Source: Deltaproteobacteria bacterium
Lineage (GTDB): Bacteria > Desulfobacterota > Syntrophobacteria > Syntrophobacterales > Thermodesulforhabdaceae
Direction: 5' to 3'
Length of the DNA: 64,000 nt
Assembly (NCBI GenBank): GCA_019309115.1
Contig: JAFDGW010000018.1
Location: 1 to 64,000 of the forward strand
The stretch's first letter is position 1; each line of letters starts with the position of its first letter. Made by a program: the position numbers and the translations under genes. Below are positions 44,919-55,680 of this stretch, piece after piece. The notes beneath the pieces are model-generated. The model saw only the letters and a list, made by a program, of their open reading frames with translations, was not told the origin of the DNA and ran no database searches.

Positions 44919-47282
44919 ATGAAGGTAGGAAGGCGAGCATTCATCGGTTTTGTAGCTGGTGCAGTCGGAGGTACTTTGCTGTCGCCGTTACCCTGGAAAT
45001 TGGCCGACGATATTGCCATATGGACTCAGAACTGGTCCTGGAGGCCATCTCCGGAGCGAGGCCACAGGGCGGCAAAGAAGACAATTTGTACTCTTTGTGG
45101 GGGCGGTTGCCCGATAGAAGTGGACTTTATAGATGGTAAACGGGCTGTTTATGCAAGAGGTGGTGATTGGGGGATTTGTTCGCTCGGTGCTTCTGCGGTG
45201 CAATACTTGTATGCTCCTTATCGAGTCCAGACGCCCCTCAAACAAACGAAAAAACGGGGAGATATTTCGGGTTTTAAGCCCATAACCTGGAATGAAGCCC
45301 TGTCTGAGATTACTCAGAAAATCACTAAACTACTAGGAGAAAGAAAAGGGCACTCTGTAGCATGTATAACCGGCCAAAAATATTCCAGCATTTTTGATCT
45401 ATGGAAGCAATTTTTAAGAGCCTGCGGGTCAAAAAATGTCTTTTCGATGCCGGATTCTTTTGATTGTCAGCGAGCTGTAAGCCGAGCGATATTTGGAGCG
45501 GACGTTACTTTCGGCTTTAACCTTGCCGATGTTACGTGCGTTTTAAGTTTCGGCGCCGAATGGGCTGACGGATGGGGACCCAGGGCGCCGATGGCAAAGG
45601 TAGCTTCTGGATGGTTTTCGGAAAATCCCGGTAAGCCTGTGACCGAAGTTATTCACGTGTCATCTCGTCTGTCCATGAGTGCAGCCAAAGCCAGTGAATG
45701 GGTTGCTGTGAAGCCAGGCACTGAAGCAGCGCTGGCCTTGGGAATTGCTCATGTGATGATAAAAGAAAATCGTTTTGATCCGATAGTACGGGAATATGCT
45801 GGTTTTGAGGATTGGACTGATTTGAGCGGAAAAGAACGTCGTGGATTTAAGGATCTGGTGCTTAAAGATTACACACCAGAGAAGGTCGAAAAAATTACGG
45901 GCGTGGAAGCCCAAAAGATAGTGGAGATTGCTCATTCCTTTGCGAAACATCCCAAGGCTGTGGCTATATGGGGGCAGGGAACGGGGGGTCCGAGGTCGTT
46001 CTATGATGAGTCGGTTTTTGTCACCCTGAATTTGTTAAAAGGCAACCTGGAAAAAGGGTTATTTCACCTTAAAGGGAATGTTCCTGTTGCTCCGTTGCCA
46101 GCAATCGAAGATGAGGTTGTCGAAACCGCTCCTAGACTGGAAGTAGCAGCCGACTGGAAGATACCGTTCGGTGAATACAGCTATCCTCTTTATCCATTTC
46201 TTGATGCTGTGGCTTCTCAGAAAGGCTATCCCATTGAGTTGCTTTTTGTACAGGAAGCCAACCCGGTCTATTGCTTACCTGAATCTGGGTTGGTCAAAGA
46301 AGCTTTTTCGAAGATTGGAATGGTAGTTGACGTGACCAGTTTCATGGATGAGACGGCAGTTAATGCGGACATCATACTGCCCGCGCCGGTCATGCTGGAG
46401 CGATGGGATGACGTTTACGGTTTGCCCGTTTTTGCTCAGTCCATGTATGCTCTTTCTCGTCCACTTATCAATGCAAAGTACGATGTACGTCATCCGGGCG
46501 ATGTCATACTAAATATAGCTGTTAAGGTGGGTGGTACGGTTAAAACGGCATTGCCTTGGAGGAATTACACCGATTATTTAAAGTTCAGGATTAAGGGAAT
46601 TGCGGATTCTGGCCGCGGAGCTATCACGAATCGTATGGACGAGCTCGTCAGTGTGTCAACGGTTAAGAAGAATTTCGGTGATATGGAAAGCCTTTGGAGA
46701 GAACTTTCCAAAGGTAAGATATGGTTTGATGTTCCGCCTTCAGCCTATGAGATTATAGGAACCGATAATGGAAAACCACAATTTTCAATTACGGCTTTAG
46801 GCGAGGCGGAAATGAAGATTGAAAAGGATGAATTGTTGTTGCCTCACTATGAGCCATTTGTCGTTAGTAAAGGCAGCGGGGGTGAACATTCCCTGCTATT
46901 GATGGCTTATAATTGTGGCTTTATCAGTACAGGTTATTTGCCCAATTCTTACCTTATGATGAAAAATATCTGGGATTTTCAGCTCAAGGGAGATGACATT
47001 TTTGTTGAAATAAATCCCGCTACTGCCAGCAAGCTAGGGTTTAGGGAAGGTGACATGGCAGTGCTTAAGACGGTGAAAGGAGAGGCCAGAGTGAGGGTAC
47101 ATGTAGTTCCCTCCGTTCCCAAAGGGGTCATTGGCATTCCTAAAGGGTTTGGCCACGGGGCTTATGATGTTTTTGTAAAGGATAAAGGTACGAATGCCAA
47201 CCGCATGGTTGAGATCCACGTTGACCCTGTGACTGGCCTTGGAATTGAAGTTGTTACTGGGGCGAAGCTGGTGCGAGCTTAA
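44919..47282 (+). CDS. qrcB: QrcB, molybdopterin oxidoreductase-family subunit
   Basis: The 787-residue protein starts MKVGRRAFIGFVAGAVGG, a Tat-type signal, so it is exported folded. It is a member of the complex iron-sulfur molybdoenzyme family. CTLCGGGCPIEV, then GICSLG (about 57-90), offers four Cys for a [4Fe-4S] cluster, and GQGTGGPRSF and the C-terminal domain match the family. QrcB of Desulfovibrio vulgaris was reported to lack molybdenum; whether this one binds it cannot be told here. It lies 21 bp after qrcA. It is placed in Qrc by gene order more than by a unique motif. Confidence 0.9.
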   Translation: MKVGRRAFIGFVAGAVGGTLLSPLPWKLADDIAIWTQNWSWRPSPERGHRAAKKTICTLCGGGCPIEVDFIDGKRAVYARGGDWGICSLGASAVQYLYAPYRVQTPLKQTKKRGDISGFKPITWNEALSEITQKITKLLGERKGHSVACITGQKYSSIFDLWKQFLRACGSKNVFSMPDSFDCQRAVSRAIFGADVTFGFNLADVTCVLSFGAEWADGWGPRAPMAKVASGWFSENPGKPVTEVIHVSSRLSMSAAKASEWVAVKPGTEAALALGIAHVMIKENRFDPIVREYAGFEDWTDLSGKERRGFKDLVLKDYTPEKVEKITGVEAQKIVEIAHSFAKHPKAVAIWGQGTGGPRSFYDESVFVTLNLLKGNLEKGLFHLKGNVPVAPLPAIEDEVVETAPRLEVAADWKIPFGEYSYPLYPFLDAVASQKGYPIELLFVQEANPVYCLPESGLVKEAFSKIGMVVDVTSFMDETAVNADIILPAPVMLERWDDVYGLPVFAQSMYALSRPLINAKYDVRHPGDVILNIAVKVGGTVKTALPWRNYTDYLKFRIKGIADSGRGAITNRMDELVSVSTVKKNFGDMESLWRELSKGKIWFDVPPSAYEIIGTDNGKPQFSITALGEAEMKIEKDELLLPHYEPFVVSKGSGGEHSLLLMAYNCGFISTGYLPNSYLMMKNIWDFQLKGDDIFVEINPATASKLGFREGDMAVLKTVKGEARVRVHVVPSVPKGVIGIPKGFGHGAYDVFVKDKGTNANRMVEIHVDPVTGLGIEVVTGAKLVRA

Positions 47283-47318
47283 GTTTTTCGAATTTGCCGG
47301 ATGAAGAGGGTGATGTCT

Positions 47319-48071
47319 ATGAGCGGACATGAGGAACACAAAGGTGGCGTTAGATACGGGATGGTCATAGATCTGGATAAGTGTACCGGATGTATGGCCT
47401 GTGCAATTGCGTGCCATCAGGAGAACAATGTTTCCTTTAGGACCGATGAAACAGATAAAACACGTAATATAGCTTGGATGCGCTTTTATCTCTTGGAAAA
47501 CGGGAAAGATTATCCGGAATACAGCTTTGCTTATCTGCCGCGACCATGCTTTCACTGTGACGCTCCGCATCATGCGCCTTGTACATTTGTCTGTCCCGTT
47601 AATGCTACTCAGAGGGATGAACGAACCGGTATAGTCAACATGATATATCCTCGTTGCATAGGTTGCAGATACTGCATGGTAGCATGTCCATATCATGCAA
47701 GAAGCTTCAATTGGTGGGATCCAAAGTGGCCTTCTCCGATGGAGGAGATGCTAAATCCGGAAGTGAGCACCAGAATGCGTGGAGTTATTGAAAAATGTAC
47801 CTTTTGTCATCACAGGTTGAATAGAGCCAGGGATAAGGCCCGGATTGCGGGTGAAGATCCGGATAAGGTAGAGTACACGCCGGCTTGTGTGGAAGCCTGT
47901 CCCACTGGTGCCATAGTCTTTGGAAACTTGCTGGATCCTGAAAGTGAAGTGGCCAAATTGGCAAAAAGTTCTCGTGCCTTTACTATTTCGGCAAAGCTGG
48001 AGACCTATCCCAAGGTGTATTATTTAAGCAGTAAACCTTGGGTTAGAAAGCTTGCGGACAAGGGTTTGTAG
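47319..48071 (+). CDS. qrcC: QrcC, periplasmic iron-sulfur subunit
   Basis: The 250-residue ferredoxin-type protein has four Cys groups: CTGCMACAIACHQEN, CFHCDAPHHAPCTFVCP, CIGCRYCMVACPYHARSFNW and CTFCHHRLN with CVEACPTGA. These can hold three [4Fe-4S] plus one [3Fe-4S] or four [4Fe-4S] clusters and would wire QrcB to QrcA and the quinone site. It has no signal peptide of its own, so it is probably exported with QrcB through Tat. Start chosen at 47319 (AGAGGG 8 bases upstream); ATGs at 47301 and 47313 are alternatives. Confidence 0.9.
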   Translation: MSGHEEHKGGVRYGMVIDLDKCTGCMACAIACHQENNVSFRTDETDKTRNIAWMRFYLLENGKDYPEYSFAYLPRPCFHCDAPHHAPCTFVCPVNATQRDERTGIVNMIYPRCIGCRYCMVACPYHARSFNWWDPKWPSPMEEMLNPEVSTRMRGVIEKCTFCHHRLNRARDKARIAGEDPDKVEYTPACVEACPTGAIVFGNLLDPESEVAKLAKSSRAFTISAKLETYPKVYYLSSKPWVRKLADKGL

Positions 48072-48102
48072 GAGTTTATGAAAATTCGTGTGAGGGGCAA
48101 CA

Positions 48103-49347
48103 ATGGATAAGGCTTTAATTCCTGAAGGCGTTAAAAGGTGTCCTTTTCCGGTTTTTGTGTTGTGGTTGCTTTTTTTGTTTGCGGTGATTGCATGGGGAGT
48201 ATGGGCTGGAGTGTCGGTTTTGTGGAAGGGGCTTAATCTTACAGGTCTTAACAATTACTTTGGGTTTGGTCTTTACATAACCGTTGACCTTGGAGTTATC
48301 GCCCTTGGCGCTGGAGCTTTCTTTTCCGGTTTTTTGTTTTACGGAATATCGAGGTTTTTCCCAGCTTTGAAAGAAATTAAGAAAATAATAAATCTCGCCG
48401 TTGTGGTGGGCTTTGTTTGTTATACAGGTGCTCTTCTCGTTCTTTTGCTCGAAATTGGACAACCTCTTCGTGGCTGGTTTGGTTACTGGCATCCCAATGT
48501 ACACTCCATGCTGACAGAAGTAATTTTCTGCATAACCTGCTATGCCATCGTGCTGACCATCGAGTATGTTCCCATTATTCTCGAAAATAGAAAGTTGGAT
48601 GCCATCAGACCTGTGCATATTTTTGGGCACTCCCTCCATGAGATCATGGCACTTTTTGCCCTTACGGGCACATTCCTTAGTTTTTTCCACCAGGGATCGC
48701 TTGGTGGAGTTGCCGGTGTACTTTTTGCCCGTCCTTTTTGCTACCGGACCGGCTTTTTCATTTGGCCTTGGACCTTCTTTCTGTTTGTGATTTCCGCCAT
48801 TGCATCCGGCCCAGCATTTACGGCTCTGATTTGCCGAACCATAGAAAAGTTCGGACGTAAGCAGCTCGTTGATAGAAGCGTTTACGAGTTAATAGCGAAG
48901 ATAGAGGGTTCCATTCTGGCTATATATATCGTGTTGAAGATTGCGGATACTCTGTATTGGGCCATGGTCACAGCACCTGAGATGGGTTTCAAACTCACGG
49001 ATTTTTACCGCGAACCTTACGGTATGTGGTTACTTTTTGCGGAGATAGTTGTGTGTGGAGTGGTCCCGGCAGCTGTTTTGCTTTCCCCTAAAGGACGCGC
49101 AAGCAACACCTTGATGTTCGGCGCCTTTTTCCTTGACTGTGCAGGAATAGTGATCAATAGGTTTGTTATGACCGTGCAGGCTTTGGCCGTGCCGGTTATG
49201 CCTTTTGATCACTGGGAAGTGTATGTTCCGACCGTTTACGAGTGGGCACCCAGCATCGCGATGCTTGCTTACGGTGCTTTGATAATTTCGCTATCTTATC
49301 GTTACCTTCCGTTGTTCCCTCGTGAAAGAGAATTGAACCCAACGTAG
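48103..49347 (+). CDS. qrcD: QrcD, NrfD/PsrC-type membrane subunit
   Basis: The 414-residue protein has about 10 membrane spans with the NrfD/PsrC family pattern (ALLVLLLEIGQPLRGWFGYW near 115-135, then a YVPTVYEWAPSIAML segment near the end). NrfD proteins bind menaquinone near the periplasmic face, and the charge-coupled Qrc reaction conserves energy. GAGGGGCAACA precedes the ATG. The gene is 31 bp after qrcC and ends the qrcABCD set before the terminator shared with clpB. Confidence 0.9.
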   Translation: MDKALIPEGVKRCPFPVFVLWLLFLFAVIAWGVWAGVSVLWKGLNLTGLNNYFGFGLYITVDLGVIALGAGAFFSGFLFYGISRFFPALKEIKKIINLAVVVGFVCYTGALLVLLLEIGQPLRGWFGYWHPNVHSMLTEVIFCITCYAIVLTIEYVPIILENRKLDAIRPVHIFGHSLHEIMALFALTGTFLSFFHQGSLGGVAGVLFARPFCYRTGFFIWPWTFFLFVISAIASGPAFTALICRTIEKFGRKQLVDRSVYELIAKIEGSILAIYIVLKIADTLYWAMVTAPEMGFKLTDFYREPYGMWLLFAEIVVCGVVPAAVLLSPKGRASNTLMFGAFFLDCAGIVINRFVMTVQALAVPVMPFDHWEVYVPTVYEWAPSIAMLAYGALIISLSYRYLPLFPRERELNPT

Positions 49348-49365
49348 TATTGATAATGGAAAAGC

Positions 49366-49392
49366 TGGGGCACGCTTTTGTGACGTGCCCCA
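49366..49392. terminator. Bidirectional terminator between qrcD and clpB
   Basis: TGGGGCACG (49366-49374) pairs perfectly with CGTGCCCCA (49384-49392), a 9-bp stem with a 9-base loop. It lies in the 56-bp gap between convergent genes. No long T-run follows on either side, so termination efficiency is uncertain. Confidence 0.6.
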
Positions 49393-49403
49393 CACCATGC
49401 TTG

Positions 49404-52034
49404 TTATTCTGCCACCACTTCGGCCGTAACGATTGGGATTACGGTCAGTTCACCGTCTTGCATGTCAACCTTGAGGGTTGACCCTTCGGGAACTTCTCCG
49501 GCAATAAGTTCTCTTGCTATTTTGGTTTCAAGGTTGCGTTGTATGTAACGTCTGAGCGGTCTGGCTCCGAAAACCGGATCGTATCCTGACCGGGCAATGT
49601 GTTCTCGAGCTGCTTCGGTCAGCTCCAACACTATACGCCGCTCTTTAAGTCGTTTTGCTATGTCCTGAATCATCAGGTCAACTATTTGTTTAATTTCATC
49701 AAGCGTCAGTGGCTTGAAAAGAACCACTTCGTCAACCCTATTGAGAAACTCCGGCCTGAAATGGCGCCTTAGTTCAGCCATCACCCGTTCTCGGACGTCT
49801 TCTCTTATGTTACCAGAGCTATCAACTCCTTCGAGCAGATAAGTTGAACCGATGTTACTGGTCATGATAATGATGGTATTCTTGAAATCCACGGTTCGGC
49901 CGTGACTATCCGTCAGCCTTCCATCATCCATAATCTGGAGCAGTATGTTAAATACGTCTGGGTGTGCTTTCTCTATTTCGTCGAACAGAATTACAGAATA
50001 GGGTTTACGTCGCACCGCTTCGGTGAGTTGGCCGCCTTCTTCGTAACCTACGTAGCCAGGTGGAGCGCCTATAAGTCGGGACACTGCATGTTTTTCCATA
50101 TACTCCGTCATATCTATACGGATCATGTTTTCTTCGGTGTCGAACAGGGCTTCTGCCAAGGTTTTTGCCAGCTCGGTCTTTCCAACACCGGTAGGTCCGA
50201 GGAAAATGAACGATCCTATGGGTCTTCGAGGATCCTTTATGCCAGCTCGAGCCCTGAGCACTGCATCGGCAACTAGGCGCACTGCTTCGTCCTGTCCGAC
50301 GACGCGCCTGTGCAGCACTTCGTCGAGCTTCAAGAGTTTTTCCCGTTCACCTTCCATTAGCTTAGACACAGGGATGCCGGTCCAGCGGGATACTATCTCG
50401 GCAATCTCTTCTTCTGTAACTTCCTCTCTGAGGAGTTTCTTCCCGCCTTGGATTTCGGTCAGTCTCTTTTCGACTTCTTGGAGTCGAGCCTGCAACTCAG
50501 GGAGTTTTCCGTGCCTGAGTTCCGCAACTTTGTTGAGGTCGTACTGTCTTTCGGCGATCTCGATTTCGCGGTGAACCTTTTCAATTTCCTCCCTCAGAGC
50601 CTGAACCTCTTTGATTGCACTCTTTTCGGCTTCCCACTGAGCCTTCATAGCGTCCGCCTGGGATCTGAGTTCAGCCAGCTCTTTCCTGAGTATTTCCAGT
50701 CGCTCCATGCTAGCCTTGTCTTTTTCCTTTTTCAGTGCTGCTTCCTCGATTTCCAGCTGCATTATGCGTCGCATTACCTCGTCCAGTTCGGCTGGCATGG
50801 AATCAATTTCCGTTCTGATCATGGCGCAGGCTTCGTCAACAAGGTCTATCGCTTTATCTGGTAGAAAGCGGTCAGTAATATACCTGTGGGACAGAACAGC
50901 TGCTGCTACCAGTGCGCTGTCGTGGATTTTGACACCATGATGGACTTCGTAGCGTTCTTTCAGTCCACGCAATATGGATATGGTATCTTCAACACTGGGT
51001 TCTTCCACCAACACGGGCTGGAACCGTCTTTCCAGCGCCGGGTCTTTTTCAATGTATTTTCTGTACTCATCCAATGTCGTTGCACCAATGCAGTGCAGTT
51101 CGCCTCGAGCTAGCATGGGCTTGAGCATGTTCCCCGCGTCCATTGTCCCTTCGGCTTTTCCTGCACCAACGATGTTGTGAACTTCATCGATAAAAAGAAT
51201 AATTCGACCTTCTGATTCTTTAATTTCCTGCAGGACTGCCTTGAGCCGCTCCTCGAATTCGCCACGGTACTTTGCTCCGGCAATAAGGGCGCCCATGTCG
51301 AGGGCGAAAATCGTTTTGTCTTTCAGCCCTTCCGGTACATCTCCACGGACTATCCGGTGAGCTAGACCCTCGACAATGGCAGTTTTTCCGACTCCCGGTT
51401 CCCCTATCAGGACGGGGTTGTTCTTAGTTTTGCGGCTGAGTATGCGTATAACTCGTCGGATTTCAGAGTCACGTCCTATTACTGGATCGAGTTTTCCGCT
51501 TCTGGCTTCCTGTACCAGATCCCGACCGTATTTTTGCAGAGCTTCATAGGTTTGTTCGGGTGTTGCGCTGGTTACACGTTGGTGACCACGCACAGCCGTA
51601 AGGGCTTTCAAGATAGAATCCCTGGTAACACCAAACTGTGCCAAGATTCGCCCTGCTGGGGTGGTTGATCCTTCTTCTGCAAAGGCCAGGAGCAAATGTT
51701 CAACCGATACGTATTCGTCCTTGAGGTGTTTGGCTTCTTCTTCCGCTTTGATAAGCAGCTTGCTGAGCCTCTGGGTTATGTAAACCTTGCCCGGTTCAAT
51801 TCCCGGCCCGCTTACACGAGGACGCTTTTCTAATTCCCTTTCTACTGCATCTCGGAGAGAATCAACAGGCACTTCCATTTTCTGGAGAAGTTTTGGTACG
51901 AGCCCGTCATGCTGTTCCAGCAGAGCCAGAAGCAGGTGCTCTCCGTCAACCTCCTGATGTCCATATTTTATTGCTTTGGTCTGAGCCTGTTGCAAAGCTT
52001 CTTGCGATTTAACGGTGAATTTGTTTATATCCAT
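49404..52034 (-). CDS. clpB: ATP-dependent disaggregase ClpB
   Basis: ClpB is the Hsp100 hexamer that resolubilises aggregates with DnaK. The 876 residues have the N-domain (about 1-145), Walker A GEPGVGKT near 207-214, a coiled-coil M-domain (about 400-530), and the second Walker A GPTGVGKT near 608-615. The M-domain, absent in ClpA/ClpC, makes this ClpB. AGGAGGTG lies before the ATG. It follows cbpM by 16 bp and is the last gene of the dnaK-cbpA-cbpM-clpB unit. Confidence 0.97.
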   Translation of the reverse strand: MDINKFTVKSQEALQQAQTKAIKYGHQEVDGEHLLLALLEQHDGLVPKLLQKMEVPVDSLRDAVERELEKRPRVSGPGIEPGKVYITQRLSKLLIKAEEEAKHLKDEYVSVEHLLLAFAEEGSTTPAGRILAQFGVTRDSILKALTAVRGHQRVTSATPEQTYEALQKYGRDLVQEARSGKLDPVIGRDSEIRRVIRILSRKTKNNPVLIGEPGVGKTAIVEGLAHRIVRGDVPEGLKDKTIFALDMGALIAGAKYRGEFEERLKAVLQEIKESEGRIILFIDEVHNIVGAGKAEGTMDAGNMLKPMLARGELHCIGATTLDEYRKYIEKDPALERRFQPVLVEEPSVEDTISILRGLKERYEVHHGVKIHDSALVAAAVLSHRYITDRFLPDKAIDLVDEACAMIRTEIDSMPAELDEVMRRIMQLEIEEAALKKEKDKASMERLEILRKELAELRSQADAMKAQWEAEKSAIKEVQALREEIEKVHREIEIAERQYDLNKVAELRHGKLPELQARLQEVEKRLTEIQGGKKLLREEVTEEEIAEIVSRWTGIPVSKLMEGEREKLLKLDEVLHRRVVGQDEAVRLVADAVLRARAGIKDPRRPIGSFIFLGPTGVGKTELAKTLAEALFDTEENMIRIDMTEYMEKHAVSRLIGAPPGYVGYEEGGQLTEAVRRKPYSVILFDEIEKAHPDVFNILLQIMDDGRLTDSHGRTVDFKNTIIIMTSNIGSTYLLEGVDSSGNIREDVRERVMAELRRHFRPEFLNRVDEVVLFKPLTLDEIKQIVDLMIQDIAKRLKERRIVLELTEAAREHIARSGYDPVFGARPLRRYIQRNLETKIARELIAGEVPEGSTLKVDMQDGELTVIPIVTAEVVAE

Positions 52035-52050
52035 AACGGCACACCTCCTT

Positions 52051-52392
52051 TTATTCTTTCATAAATCGCTTAAGATGCATCTCCAGAACGGAGATGCGTC
52101 TTTCCAGTTCTTCAAGGCGATTTAACAATTCAAGCACTACGCCTATGCCGGCGTAGTTAATTCCCAGGTCGCGCCTTAGCCTAATTATCCTCTTTACAAT
52201 GGGCACGACTTCAGGCGGAAACAACCAGCTTTCGTTCACAGGGTCTCTGTCTGTTGGATCAATCAAGCCGAGCTTCACGAACCGTTCGATGAGCTCGGGG
52301 TGAACTCCGCATATAGACGCCACTTGTTCACACCTTAAATATTTCGTGTAATTAACATAACGAATGGATACCGGTTTACTTCTTTCCGCCAT
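52051..52392 (-). CDS. cbpM: Chaperone modulator CbpM (MerR-like)
   Basis: The 113-residue protein has a MerR-type winged-helix half ([27 protein letters not shown], about 18-44) and a C-terminal coiled coil ([20 protein letters not shown]). CbpM-type proteins bind the J-domain of CbpA and limit its activity with DnaK. GGAGGAACC precedes the ATG. It lies directly between cbpA and clpB, the expected place. A DNA-binding (HspR-like) role is an alternative, because HspR is also MerR-type and sits beside dnaK/clpB in other bacteria. Confidence 0.85.
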   Translation of the reverse strand: MAERSKPVSIRYVNYTKYLRCEQVASICGVHPELIERFVKLGLIDPTDRDPVNESWLFPPEVVPIVKRIIRLRRDLGINYAGIGVVLELLNRLEELERRISVLEMHLKRFMKE

Positions 52393-52403
52393 GGTTCCTC
52401 CGG

Positions 52404-53351
52404 TTATGATCTTGGATTAAAATCAGATACATTCTTAAGTTCTTCAAAAAGCTCTCTTTCTTTCGATGAAAGATGCTTTGGCACCTTTATTTGCACAACC
52501 GCATACAGATCTCCCGGTGTTCCTCTAGGATTGGGCATGCCCTTTCCCCTGAGCCTCAACTTCTGACCGCTCTGGGTGCCGGGTGGAATTCTTACCGTTA
52601 TTGATCCGCCCAGGGTGTCCACGGAAACGTCTACTCCCAATGCCGCTTCCCACGGCGTTACCGGAAGATCCATATAAATATCTCTTCCTTCCAGTCTGTA
52701 CTTTGGGTGTGGTTCTATTTCCACGCGCAGATACAGATCGCCACTTTTCCCACCCCCTATTCCAGGACTGCCCTGACCGGCCAGGCGGATTTTCTGACCG
52801 GGAAGGATCCCTGCCGGAATTTTGACTTCGTAGGTTTTGTTGGTTTGCGGCAGGGTGATAGCCTTTGTAGCGCCATGATAAGCTTCTTCCAGGGTTATAC
52901 GAATTGTTGCTTCCTGGTCTGCTCCATCTCTAACCCACGTGAAGCCACCTCCGGTAAAGGGACCTCGATTCCCATATTTTCGCCTTCCCCGTCCAAAGAG
53001 AAGCTCAAAAAAGTCACTGAATCCCGATTCTCCGCCGAAAAATATATCTTCCACTCCACTTCCACCACCGGTTCCGAAATCAAAGTGGATGTCCCATCCG
53101 GGTGGGGGTCTGAATTCCTGACCGGCTTTCCAGTGGGCACCAAGCTGATCGTATCTTTTGCGCTTTTCCGGATCTTTCAAAACCTCATAAGCTTCGTTAA
53201 TTTCCTTGAACTTTTCTTCAGCTCCGGGTTCCTTGTTCACATCGGGGTGGTACTTGCGAGCCAGTTTGCGGTAAGCCCGCTGGATTTCTTCTTGGGTCGC
53301 GTTTCGTGGTACACCAAGAATTTCATAATAGTCTTTGTATTGCACTCCCAT
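52404..53351 (-). CDS. cbpA: DnaJ-family co-chaperone, CbpA type
   Basis: The 315-residue protein has a J-domain (about 1-75, [18 protein letters not shown], then [19 protein letters not shown] with the HPD motif) and a Gly/Phe-rich linker (about 75-150). Two C-terminal substrate-binding beta domains follow. It lacks the zinc-finger Cys region of DnaJ, so it is a class B, CbpA-like protein. It is downstream of dnaK with a large hairpin between them and upstream of cbpM by 11 bp. Confidence 0.93.
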   Translation of the reverse strand: MGVQYKDYYEILGVPRNATQEEIQRAYRKLARKYHPDVNKEPGAEEKFKEINEAYEVLKDPEKRKRYDQLGAHWKAGQEFRPPPGWDIHFDFGTGGGSGVEDIFFGGESGFSDFFELLFGRGRRKYGNRGPFTGGGFTWVRDGADQEATIRITLEEAYHGATKAITLPQTNKTYEVKIPAGILPGQKIRLAGQGSPGIGGGKSGDLYLRVEIEPHPKYRLEGRDIYMDLPVTPWEAALGVDVSVDTLGGSITVRIPPGTQSGQKLRLRGKGMPNPRGTPGDLYAVVQIKVPKHLSSKERELFEELKNVSDFNPRS

Positions 53352-53403
53352 GGCTCTCCGTTACCCTTTTTTAATGAGTATCGAAAGAATGTATTTCTCT
53401 CAT

Positions 53404-53457
53404 TAAGAAGGAGGCTTTGATCCCGTTCGCGTTTGTCGAACGGGCGCCTCCTTCTTA
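53404..53457 (-). promoter_or_regulatory. Large hairpin between dnaK and cbpA
   Basis: TAAGAAGGAGGC (53404-53415) pairs exactly with GCCTCCTTCTTA (53446-53457), and inside it CCCGTTCG pairs with CGAACGGG, giving about 20 bp of stem. On the coding (minus) strand no T-run follows, so it is more likely an mRNA-stabilising, processing or partially terminating element. It would let dnaK be made in excess over cbpA-cbpM-clpB. Confidence 0.65.
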
Positions 53458-53503
53458 GCGTATTTTGAGGAAGCTCCCTTTGCGGGACGCCTTTAAGATC
53501 TGG

Positions 53504-55429
53504 TTACTTTTCAGTGAATTCTGCGTCTATTACATCGTCGGAGCCACCTGAGCCCTGAGTTGATGATCCGGCTCCGCCTGCCTGGGCTTCACTGCCAGAT
53601 CCGGCCTGGTGTTGTGCTCCCGATGCCTGTTGGTAAGCTGCGGCAGCGAGCATATGCAGGGCCTGTTGCAGATCGCCAGCTAGCTGTTTGAACCGCTCGG
53701 TTGTTGTATTTTCGTCGTTTATGGCAGCACGTGCATCTTCTATGAGTTTCTCGCATCTAGCCTTTTCGTTCACGGGCACCTTGTCACCGAGATCTTTCAG
53801 GGTCTTTTCAAGTTGGTACGCCAGGCTGTCGGTCTGATTCCTGGCTTCGACCTTTTCCTTGCGCTTTCTGTCTTCTTCAGCGTACTGCTCAGCCTCCTTA
53901 ATCATCCGCTCAATTTCGCTCTTATCCAGATTCGTGGATTCCGTAATGGTGACGGTCTGCTCTTTGCCGGTTGCCATATCCTTTGCCGTCACCTTCAAGA
54001 TGCCGTTTGCGTCGATATCGAAAGTGACCTTAATTTGAGGTACACCACGCGGTGCAGGTGGAATTCCTTCTAGTCGGAATCTTCCGAGCACCCTATTGTC
54101 CTTTGCCATTTCACGCTCGCCCTGCAGCACTACTATGTCAACGGCCGTCTGATTATCTTCAGCGGTCGTGAAGATTTCTTCACGACGACATGGTATTGTA
54201 GTATTCCTTTCAATCAGTTTGGTCATAACGCCGCCAAGGGTTTCAATTCCAAGGGACAGCGGTGTAACATCGAGCAATACCACGTCTTTGACATCGCCCT
54301 TGATGATTGCCGCCTGAATTGATGCTCCGACGGCCACAACCTCATCAGGGTTTACGCTCATGTTGGGTTCTTTGCCACCGGTTAGACGTTTTACAAGTTC
54401 CTGAACAGCAGGAATTCGGGTCGAACCACCCACCAAGATGACTTCATCGATATCATTCTCGGTCAACCCTGCATCAGCCAAAGCCTGCTTTACGGGGCCC
54501 ATGCACCTTTCAACTAGATCAGCAGTTAGGGCTTCAAATTTAGCCCTGGTGAGTTTCTTTACCAGGTGTTTAGGGCCAGTGGCATCGGCCGTAATAAACG
54601 GCAGGTTGATTTCCGTTTCCATCGTAGATGAAAGTTCACACTTGGCCTTTTCAGCCGCTTCGTACAGCCTCTGCAATGCCTGGCGGTCGTTACGTAGATC
54701 TATTCCCGTTTCTTTCTTGAATTCGTCTGCGAGCCAATCAACTATGCGTTGATCGAAATCATCACCGCCCAAGTGTGTATCACCGGACGTTGCCCTTACT
54801 TCACAGACTCCATCGCCGACATCGAGAATGGATACGTCAAAAGTTCCACCACCCAAGTCGAATACCAGTACAGTCTCGTTCTTTTTCTTTTCTAGACCAT
54901 AAGCCAGCGCGGCTGCCGTTGGCTCATTTATAATTCTGAGCACCTTCAATCCGGCGATTTCACCCGCGTTTTTTGTCGCCTGCCTTTGGGCATCGTTAAA
55001 ATAAGCAGGAACGGTTATGACTGCTTCTGTAATCTTTTCACCCAGGAACTTGGACGCATCGTCCACGAGTTTCCTCAGTACCTGGGCGGATACTTCTTCC
55101 GGGGCGATGAGCTTACCCCGGACTTCAAATCGCACGGCATCATTCGGCCCTTTAACCACTTTATAAGGGACCATTCCAATTTCTGTCTGGACTTCATCCC
55201 ATCTGCGCCCAATGAAGCGCTTAGCCGAATATATGGTTGCTTCGGGATTTAATACAGACTGGCGCTTAGCAATTTGCCCCACCAGCCTTTGGCCATCTTC
55301 TGTATACGCTACAACAGATGGCGTGGTTCTGGATCCTTCAGCATTTTGAATGACTGTCGCCTTTCCGTTTTCCCATACCGCAATAACTGAGTTGGTAGTT
55401 CCAAGGTCGATTCCTACAGCTTTAGCCAT
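53504..55429 (-). CDS. dnaK: Chaperone protein DnaK (Hsp70)
   Basis: The 641-residue canonical DnaK begins [20 protein letters not shown]. It keeps SAKRFIGR (Lys-70 region), [25 protein letters not shown], and the linker [20 protein letters not shown] that the two Hsp70 paralogues at 34.3-39.0 kb lack. The C-terminal lid ends in [14 protein letters not shown], the DVIDAEF-like tail typical of DnaK. AAGGAGGGATATATAGCA precedes the ATG. It heads the reverse heat-shock operon. No grpE is near. I see no CIRCE element upstream. Confidence 0.98.
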   Translation of the reverse strand: MAKAVGIDLGTTNSVIAVWENGKATVIQNAEGSRTTPSVVAYTEDGQRLVGQIAKRQSVLNPEATIYSAKRFIGRRWDEVQTEIGMVPYKVVKGPNDAVRFEVRGKLIAPEEVSAQVLRKLVDDASKFLGEKITEAVITVPAYFNDAQRQATKNAGEIAGLKVLRIINEPTAAALAYGLEKKKNETVLVFDLGGGTFDVSILDVGDGVCEVRATSGDTHLGGDDFDQRIVDWLADEFKKETGIDLRNDRQALQRLYEAAEKAKCELSSTMETEINLPFITADATGPKHLVKKLTRAKFEALTADLVERCMGPVKQALADAGLTENDIDEVILVGGSTRIPAVQELVKRLTGGKEPNMSVNPDEVVAVGASIQAAIIKGDVKDVVLLDVTPLSLGIETLGGVMTKLIERNTTIPCRREEIFTTAEDNQTAVDIVVLQGEREMAKDNRVLGRFRLEGIPPAPRGVPQIKVTFDIDANGILKVTAKDMATGKEQTVTITESTNLDKSEIERMIKEAEQYAEEDRKRKEKVEARNQTDSLAYQLEKTLKDLGDKVPVNEKARCEKLIEDARAAINDENTTTERFKQLAGDLQQALHMLAAAAYQQASGAQHQAGSGSEAQAGGAGSSTQGSGGSDDVIDAEFTEK

Positions 55430-55455
55430 TGCTATATATCCCTCCTTCGTCTTGA

Positions 55456-55562
55456 ATTTTCTGGCTTTTTAATCGTGCGAAACTTCAGTCAAAAATTAAT
55501 CACATCTTTCAACTTTTCCAGATGGGCAGGCAAAAAAAATTCCTCTTAAAAAGCCAGAAAAT
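55456..55562. promoter_or_regulatory. 17-bp perfect inverted repeat between dnaK and nrdJ
   Basis: ATTTTCTGGCTTTTTAA (55456-55472) and its exact reverse complement TTAAAAAGCCAGAAAAT (55546-55562) flank 73 bp in the divergent space. Read toward each gene, the same TTAAAAAGCCAGAAAAT precedes both dnaK (about 27 bp from its start) and nrdJ. It may be a shared operator or mRNA leader element, or a very long hairpin. No known regulator site matches. Confidence 0.6.
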
Positions 55563-55680
55563 ACGAGGCGATATGGATAAGTCCTTAAAATAGCTTATTT
55601 TATTCACCTTTGATGGTTGTGATTTGTTGCGTAAAATTTTATCGAAGCTAACAGAAACCAAGAATGCAGGGGAAGGTTAC

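Noticed and set aside
55430-55680. CIRCE, sigma-32 promoter or B12 riboswitch near dnaK/nrdJ
   Set aside because: No TTAGCACTC-N9-GAGTGCTAA, no CTTGAAA with CCCCAT at the right spacing, and no conserved B12 box in the 250-bp gap.
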